NCBI RefSeq assembly: GCF_000337495.1 | Contig: NZ_AOIS01000060.1 | Span: 17,606 to 81,083, forward strand | DNA: 63,478 bases | Origin: Haloterrigena salina JCM 13891 | Lineage (GTDB): Archaea; Halobacteriota; Halobacteria; Halobacteriales; Natrialbaceae | Direction of reading: 5' to 3' | Part shown: positions 58,733 through 63,478 of the stretch, piece after piece | How the letters are laid out: each line of letters begins with the position of its first letter | Numbering within the stretch: position 1 is the stretch's first letter | The notes under the pieces: model-generated | What the model was told of the DNA's origin: nothing | What the model saw: the letters and a program-made list of their open reading frames with translations, nothing else | The model's database searches: none | Position numbers and translations under genes: made by a program

Positions 58733-59716
58733 TCAGTCGTCGACCAGGTCGGCGTCCGACCGCGCGTTGCCGCCCTCGAGTGCTGCCGCCCGCTCGCGGA
58801 TCGCCTCGTCGTCGACGGCCTCAAGCAGCACCTCGTCGTCGAGCGCTTCCGCGAGCCGTCGCTGGCCGCGCTCGGTTCGCCGAGCCGCGGTTTCGGCCTC
58901 GAGATAGCTCTCGTCGCGCTCGGCCGCGTAGGACTCTGCGAGGCGCCGAACGTCCCCGGTGTCGCGGTCCTCGGGGGCGGTCTCGTCGAAGAGTTCGACC
59001 CAGCGCTCGGGGTCGGCCCACTCCTCGTCTCGGTTCTCTGTGTACCGGCGCCAGTCGTACTGCCGTGCGAATCGGTCCCAGTACCCCTCCTCGCGGCGCA
59101 GGTCCCGGAGCAGCGTCCGGGCCACTGTCGCGCCGTGGCCGGCCGCGATAATCGCCTGATCGCCGCTTCCAGCCAACGGGCCGGCGACGTAGAGTCCCGC
59201 GACCGGCGTCCGGCCGTCGTCGTCCGGATACGCGCGGTCGAACCGTTCGACGCCCCCGTCAGCGCCCTCCTCGGTGACGAACAGCGCCTCGTCGTCGTCC
59301 AGTCCGCGGAGGTACGACCCGTCGTACTTCGTCGCCGCGATCACGAACCGCGCCGTCACGGGGTCGCCGCCCTGGGGCTCGAGTCGGAACCCCTCGCCGT
59401 CCGCTGCGTCCTCGGTTTCGCCGTTCCCCGCGAGTGCGACGACGGAGTCCACGAGTTCCTCGCGGATTCGACACCCCGCTTCCCTGGCGTGAGTCTGGGC
59501 TAACTCGAGGAACCGCTCGGCGTCGATCCCGCAGGGGAAGCCGAGGTAGTTCTCGAGGCAGGCACACCGACGCAGCGAGGAGGAGCCGCGGTCGAAGACG
59601 ACCGTCTCGAGACCGTACCGCGCGGCGAAGACGCCGGCCGAACAGCCGGCGGGGCCGCCGCCGACGACGGCGACGTCGACGTCGAATCTGGCGTCGGTAT
59701 CGGCTCCGTCCGCCAT
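58733..59716 (-). CDS. FAD/NAD(P)-dependent oxidoreductase of the iron cluster
   Basis: The 327-residue protein is a thioredoxin-reductase-like flavoprotein: dinucleotide motif VVGGGPAGCSAG (G19-G24), ETVVFDRG with D43, and the second FAD motif around SGDQAIIAAGHGA. In place of a redox CxxC pair it has CAC (C51, C53) in RRCACLENYLGFPCG near the flavin. The C-terminal third is a charged helical extension. Standing between two iron-type binding-protein genes, it may reduce Fe(III) from a chelator. The stop is 2-bp-adjacent to an iron box and the gene follows copy 2 by two bases. Confidence 0.82.
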   Translation of the reverse strand: MADGADTDARFDVDVAVVGGGPAGCSAGVFAARYGLETVVFDRGSSSLRRCACLENYLGFPCGIDAERFLELAQTHAREAGCRIREELVDSVVALAGNGETEDAADGEGFRLEPQGGDPVTARFVIAATKYDGSYLRGLDDDEALFVTEEGADGGVERFDRAYPDDDGRTPVAGLYVAGPLAGSGDQAIIAAGHGATVARTLLRDLRREEGYWDRFARQYDWRRYTENRDEEWADPERWVELFDETAPEDRDTGDVRRLAESYAAERDESYLEAETAARRTERGQRRLAEALDDEVLLEAVDDEAIRERAAALEGGNARSDADLVDD

Positions 59717-59718
59717 CG

Positions 59719-60906
59719 TTACTCCGCGGCGCCGTCGGTGATGATCCCCGCGACGCGGTCGCGGTCGAACAGCCGTTCGTCGTCCGGAATCTCGGGGTAC
59801 GACTGCCCGGATTCGTGCCCCGGCCACTCGCCGAACCGGTCGGGATAGAGCTGCTTGGCCGTCATCTCGAGTTGGAAGAGGTTCATGATCGGTCCCTGGT
59901 AGCGCATCCCGCTGGCGACGACGCGGTCGTTCTGGACGGCCGTCAGCTCGCTTCCCGCGGAGTGGCCCTCGAGCCGTTCGCGGACGTCTTCGATGGCGTA
60001 CCGTGGCGTGATTCCCCAGAGGTGGAGGATGACGTCCGGATCGGCCTCGAGCATCGTCTCGTAGTCGACCTCGCCCCAGTCGCCCGACCACTCCACGTCG
60101 CCGAGCGCGTCGTGGGCCCCGAGCGGCCGCGTCTCGGCCTGCCAGAAGCCGTCCGTGTTGCTATGGTAGGAGTAGAAGATGTCCTGTCCGTCCGGCCCCA
60201 GCGTGACCCTCGCGACCGTCGGCCGCTCGTCTTCGGGCGGCAGGTTCGACTCGATCTGCGACCGCGTCTCGTCGTAGACTTCCTTCAGCGCCTCGTAGCG
60301 CTCCCGTTCCTGAAAGACCTCGGCGACCCGCTCGAACAGTTCCCAGAGCGTGTAGTACTCGTAGCTGTCGGCGTAGGCATCCGCGGGCTCGCTGTGGACC
60401 CCGCTGTGGAAGTTGCCGAACCAGGGACCGACCTGCTCGGCGACGTCGTCGATCCGGGATTCGGACCAGTCGTCCTCGGTCGTCAGGACGTACGACGGGT
60501 CCAGGAAGTGGACGTCGCTGTCGTACTCGTAGAAGTCCTCCTCGACGACCCCGTCCTCGAGCGGGTGGGGCAGCGACTCGCCGTCGAAGGAAACGCCCTC
60601 GAGCCGGTCGTAGAACATCGACATCGTCGACCCCGACATCTCGGGCGCGAACAGCGTGTTCACCGCGTCGCCGTGGCCCAGCGCGACCGCCATGTCCGCG
60701 TAGTGGGCGAACGTGACGAACGCGTCCTGGGGGACGGCGTCGAACTCGACGTCTCCCATCGGCGCCATCGACACCGTGTAGGAGTTGCCGTCCTCCGAGT
60801 CCGAGCTGTCACCGGTGATACAGCCGGCCATCGCCGCGCTCCCGGCGGCGATTCCCGTCGCCACGACCTCCCGCCGACTTCGCTCGAGTTCCCGTATCGA
60901 TCCCAT
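59719..60906 (-). CDS. iron-type ABC substrate-binding lipoprotein (copy 2)
   Basis: The 395-residue product starts with a Tat-like region (RSRREVVATG) and a lipobox (AMAGC). It has the same fold and order of motifs as copy 1: YTVSMAPMGDVEFDAVPQDA, a VGPWFGNFHSGVHSE segment against VGPFFGNFIRRH, LLEIDPEV against MLEADPDVILHL, and RYQGPIMNLFQLEMTAKQLY near the end. The iron box TTAGGC-TG-GCCTAA lies 6 bases before the ATG. Two bases separate its stop from the oxidoreductase start, so these two genes form one unit. Confidence 0.85.
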   Translation of the reverse strand: MGSIRELERSRREVVATGIAAGSAAMAGCITGDSSDSEDGNSYTVSMAPMGDVEFDAVPQDAFVTFAHYADMAVALGHGDAVNTLFAPEMSGSTMSMFYDRLEGVSFDGESLPHPLEDGVVEEDFYEYDSDVHFLDPSYVLTTEDDWSESRIDDVAEQVGPWFGNFHSGVHSEPADAYADSYEYYTLWELFERVAEVFQERERYEALKEVYDETRSQIESNLPPEDERPTVARVTLGPDGQDIFYSYHSNTDGFWQAETRPLGAHDALGDVEWSGDWGEVDYETMLEADPDVILHLWGITPRYAIEDVRERLEGHSAGSELTAVQNDRVVASGMRYQGPIMNLFQLEMTAKQLYPDRFGEWPGHESGQSYPEIPDDERLFDRDRVAGIITDGAAE

Positions 60907-60911
60907 ACACT

Positions 60912-60925
60912 TTAGGCTGGCCTAA
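60912..60925 (-). promoter_or_regulatory. iron-box palindrome upstream of binding-protein gene copy 2
   Basis: TTAGGC-TG-GCCTAA is a perfect inverted repeat of the DtxR/IdeR type, 6 bases upstream of the ATG at 60906. With the site at 58700 it suggests that both units are repressed by an iron-dependent regulator. The two sites differ in flanking sequence, so they need not bind with equal strength. Confidence 0.75.
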
Positions 60926-60993
60926 CAATCCAAAAGTCGTTCGGTTTTTGGCCGGCCGAAACCGTTGCGGCGGCACCGCTCGGTCACCCGTAA

Positions 60994-61748
60994 TTACTCG
61001 ACGAACGCGTACGTGACCGTCACGCTGGCGCTCACGCTGACGGGATCGGTCTCGATCTCCGTCGGCGGCGCCGCCTCCGCCGCCGCGTCACCGCTCGCGA
61101 GATGCCCTTCGACCGGCCGAACTCGAACATCGCTGGTCGTGACGGCCGTCGTTCCCTCGAGGTCGACGTTCCGGTTGTCGGCGACGTGGGCCGCCTCCTC
61201 GTCAGCGGTAGCGAGCGCGGCGTCGATCGCGTCCCGTCGCAGCGTCGCTCGCGTCTCCGCCTGCAGCGCGAAGTTCACGCGTCCGACGTCGTCGGCGCCG
61301 GCCTCGATCGCTGCATCGATGACCTCGCCGACGCGGTCGACGTCGGTGATCGTCACCTCGAACGAGTGTGCCCCCTCGAACCCCTCGGCATCCCGCTCGC
61401 GTTCCGGATGGACCCGGTATTGGGCTTCCTCGACGTCCTCCGGCGGGATTCCGAGAGCGGCGAACGTTCCGCGAAGTTCATCGGCCCCGTCGCCAGTTCG
61501 TCGGTCACGGCGTCGGCGCTCTCGCCGCTTGCCTGTACGCCCACGGTCACGACCGCCCGGTCGGGTTCCGCCTCGACGTCGCCGCTGGCAGTGACCGTGA
61601 TCTCGCCGCGGTCCGCGCGCTCGCGCTCGCCGCTGGCCGATTCGGTCGGCGCTTCGCCGTCGGTATCGCTGCGCACGTCTCCGACACAACCTGCTATCGC
61701 CGCCGCGAGCCCGACGGTCGAGCCCGCGAGGAACTGTCGTCGATTCAT
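60994..61748 (-). pseudogene. frameshifted SIMPL-domain lipoprotein
   Basis: The frame from ATG 61748 encodes a Tat lipoprotein (MNRRQFLAGSTVGLAAAIAG) and then SIMPL-domain residues EITVTASGDVEAEPDRAVVT and VTDELATG. From about 61488 the homology goes on in another frame (ADELRGTFAALGIPPEDVEE, EGFEGAHSFEVTITDVDRV, RDAIDAALATADEEA) to a TAA at 60994. One extra G in the run GGGG (plus-strand CCCC at 61485-61488) would restore one frame. It may be a one-base deletion, a sequencing error or phase variation. SIMPL proteins are secreted or periplasmic with unclear roles. Confidence 0.8.
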
Positions 61749-61878
61749 AGCCGACGGACGACGGGTGGCGGAAAAAAGCCCCACCCGCGCTCGACCGACC
61801 CGCCGAACCGCGAGCGCCCGCACGACCCGAACCGATTCGGGACAACTGGTAGTGGGGTCGTCCCGCGTGTCTGAACTA

Positions 61879-62826
61879 ATGGCACCAGCAGTCGACTCCG
61901 CGGCCGAGACCGAGATCGACGCCGCAGAGACCGTCGACGAACTGATCGGACGAACGCCGCTGTTGCGCCTGGACGTGTTCGCCGACAACTGTTTCGGAAA
62001 GCTCGAGGCGCACAACCCCTATTCGGTCAAGGACCGGATCGCGCGGGAGATCGTCGACGCCGCCGAGCGAGCGGGCGCGCTCGAGCCTGGCGACACCGTC
62101 GTCGAATCGACCAGCGGTAACACCGGAATCGGGCTGGCCGCGGTCTGTGCCGCTCGCGGCTACGACTGCGTGCTGACGATGCCGTCCTCGATGTCGACCG
62201 AGCGCCGTCAGCTCCTGGCGGCGTTGGGCGCCGACCTCGAGTTGACGCCCGCCGAGGACGGAATGGGCGGCGCGAACGACCGCGCCGAGGAACTCGTCGC
62301 CGAGCGCGAGGACGCGATCATGGCCCGGCAGTTCGAGAACGAGGCCAACCCGGCGGCCCACCGGGAGACGACCGGTCCCGAAATCTGGGAGGCCACCGAC
62401 GGCGCGGTCGACGCGGTCGTCGCGGGCGTCGGCACCGGCGGGACGATCACCGGCGTCTCGGAGTACATCAAGGAAGAACAGGGGAAGACCGACCTCACGT
62501 CGGTCGCCGTCGAACCCGCCGAGTCGCCGACGCTTTCGGAACTCAGCTCCGACGGCCACGACATTCAGGGGATCGGCCCCGGCTTCGTCCCCGACATCCT
62601 GCGGACCGACCTGATCGACGAAACCCGCGCCGTCGAGGGGGACGCGGCGAAGGAGGCGTCCCGAAAGCTGGGTCGCACCGAGGGGGTACTGGTCGGCATC
62701 TCCGCGGGCGCAGCGCTGTCGGCCGCGGCCGACTACGCGTCTGAGAACCCCGACGAACTGGTCGTGGTCGTCCTCCCTGACACCGGGGAACGGTACCTCT
62801 CGACGGATCTGTACGCGGACGAGTGA
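61879..62826 (+). CDS. cysK: cysteine synthase (O-acetylserine sulfhydrylase type)
   Basis: The 315-residue PLP enzyme has the Schiff-base K51 in NPYSVKDRIA, VVESTSGNTGIGLAAVCA for substrate carboxylate binding, VAGVGTGGTITGVSEYI for the phosphate, and a C-terminal VLVGISAGAALSAAADYA. It makes cysteine from O-acetylserine (or a phospho- or acetyl-homoserine-like substrate) and sulfide. The length is normal. The ATG at 61879 gives a 15-residue acidic leader before the conserved VDELIGRTPLLRL. Confidence 0.93.
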   Translation: MAPAVDSAAETEIDAAETVDELIGRTPLLRLDVFADNCFGKLEAHNPYSVKDRIAREIVDAAERAGALEPGDTVVESTSGNTGIGLAAVCAARGYDCVLTMPSSMSTERRQLLAALGADLELTPAEDGMGGANDRAEELVAEREDAIMARQFENEANPAAHRETTGPEIWEATDGAVDAVVAGVGTGGTITGVSEYIKEEQGKTDLTSVAVEPAESPTLSELSSDGHDIQGIGPGFVPDILRTDLIDETRAVEGDAAKEASRKLGRTEGVLVGISAGAALSAAADYASENPDELVVVVLPDTGERYLSTDLYADE

Positions 62827-62834
62827 GCGGAGAC

Positions 62835-63478
62835 TCAGGAGTCGACGAGATCGCCGTCCTCGTTCCACTCGCAGGTGGCGACCTGGGCGTACCCCTGGGC
62901 CACCTGTAGGTCGTCGAGGCCGACGTCGACGAACGCCTGAAAGCGTCCCTCGTCGACCGTCCAGGTCTCGGCGACTCGCTCCGAACGCGCCGGGATCTCG
63001 ATCGCGGCGCGATAGCTCCCGAACCGGTAGTCCGGGCCGTCGAGCGTGGCTGACTCGTTCGCCGAGACGGTGACCGTTCGCCCGAGCAGCGGCTCCTCCT
63101 CGTATTCGACCCGGACCTCGAGCGTCACCGCTTCGTCGGTCCCGTTCTCGATCCGCACAGGATCAGCCGGCGGCGCGGTCTCCTCGAGTCGCAGCCGGGT
63201 CACGTCGTCGCCGTCGCGTTCAACTACGGCCGCGTAGTAGCGGTCGCACCACCGAAGATACGACTCGTCGACGTCGACCGTCTCCGCGAGGACCAGTTCG
63301 TCCTCGGTCTCGTAGCTGCCGTTCTCGAGGGCGTCGGTTACCGCCGCTTCCGCGGGATCGGGGAGCGAACTGACGCGGACGATCGTGTTCGGACACGTCT
63401 CGTATTCGATGTCTCTCTCACGGGCGAACGCGCCGAGACAGCCGGTGAGACCGAACGCAGCGGCGCTGGCGGTCGCGA
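62835..63478 (-). CDS. lipoprotein of unknown function (N-terminus outside window)
   Basis: The minus frame is open from the right edge to a stop at 62835, so the start is missing. The first visible residues read ATASAAAFGLTGCLGAFARE, a Tat/lipobox end, so only a few residues are lacking. The mature protein has EYETCPNTIVRVSSLPDPAE and CDRYYAAVVERDGDDVTRLR. Its last 120 residues look like an immunoglobulin-like beta domain (VTLEVRVEYEEEPLLGRTVT, RVAETWTVDEGRFQ). No family is recognised. It is convergent with cysK, with only 8 bases between them. Confidence 0.7.
   Translation of the reverse strand, partial: ATASAAAFGLTGCLGAFARERDIEYETCPNTIVRVSSLPDPAEAAVTDALENGSYETEDELVLAETVDVDESYLRWCDRYYAAVVERDGDDVTRLRLEETAPPADPVRIENGTDEAVTLEVRVEYEEEPLLGRTVTVSANESATLDGPDYRFGSYRAAIEIPARSERVAETWTVDEGRFQAFVDVGLDDLQVAQGYAQVATCEWNEDGDLVDS

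Overview
The window reads as chromosome of a halophilic archaeon, most likely from the Natrialba/Natrinema/Haloterrigena side of the haloarchaea. The proteins are very acidic, codons are GC-rich, many start codons follow TATA-like boxes with almost no leader, and many exported proteins carry twin-arginine signals and haloarchaeal lipoboxes. The gene set is archaeal: TrmY, Pus10, Nob1, aIF2/5B-type IF-2, SecD/SecF without SecA, split GMP synthetase, TrmB- and Lrp-type regulators, and several families known only from haloarchaea (DUF5812, DUF7126, DUF7344, DUF7511, HVO_A0556 zinc fingers). I see no insertion sequence, CRISPR array or prophage. One tRNA gene is present, tRNA-Pro(CGG).

Layout. 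1-9.6 kb is an accessory stretch of exported proteins: two related sequon-dense secreted proteins, a DUF4397 protein, a duplicated-domain protein, a broken polysaccharide deacetylase and a Tat lipoprotein, mixed with small regulators and enzymes. 10-13.5 kb holds a catabolic-type acetolactate synthase, a Tat-exported GH68 levansucrase behind an AT-rich promoter, and tRNA-Pro with two extra copies of its 3' end, which look like integration scars. 13.6-24.3 kb is mostly housekeeping (TrmY, HtrA-like protease, Pus10, RNase HII, cation/Ca antiporter, SecDF). 24.4-37.2 kb holds a winged-helix/response-regulator pair, TrmB with glucose-6-phosphate isomerase, a CPBP protease, PRC-barrel/Nob1, IF-2 and the pyrG-guaA-DUF7126 operon. 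A 0.5 kb gene-free region with strong hairpins follows (37.2-37.7 kb).

37.7-43.1 kb contains a folate cyclo-ligase/MoaB pair, a four-gene ABC exporter operon that ends in its probable regulator, and a quinone oxidoreductase. 43.2-46.4 kb holds small membrane proteins, an M24-type protein that has lost metal ligands, and a decayed stretch. 46.6-52.2 kb has two surface-glycan-type clusters (phosphatase/sulfatase-like plus methyltransferase; GT4 plus methyltransferase plus alpha/alpha-toroid protein). 52.4-57.3 kb has an IDI-like Nudix protein without the catalytic Cys, a lipid kinase, a PHP protein and a divergent Lrp/carA pair. 57.3-60.9 kb is an iron-regulated tandem duplication: two iron-type substrate-binding lipoproteins, each followed by an FAD oxidoreductase, one of which has decayed to its C-terminus. 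Both binding-protein genes sit behind DtxR/IdeR-like palindromes. The window ends with a frameshifted SIMPL-domain protein, cysteine synthase and a truncated lipoprotein gene.

The most promising items for new biology are the iron-box controlled duplicated module (57.3-60.9 kb), the structured gene-free region near 37.5 kb, the repeated tRNA-Pro 3' ends, the metal-ligand-free M24 protein and the Cys-less IDI-like Nudix protein.
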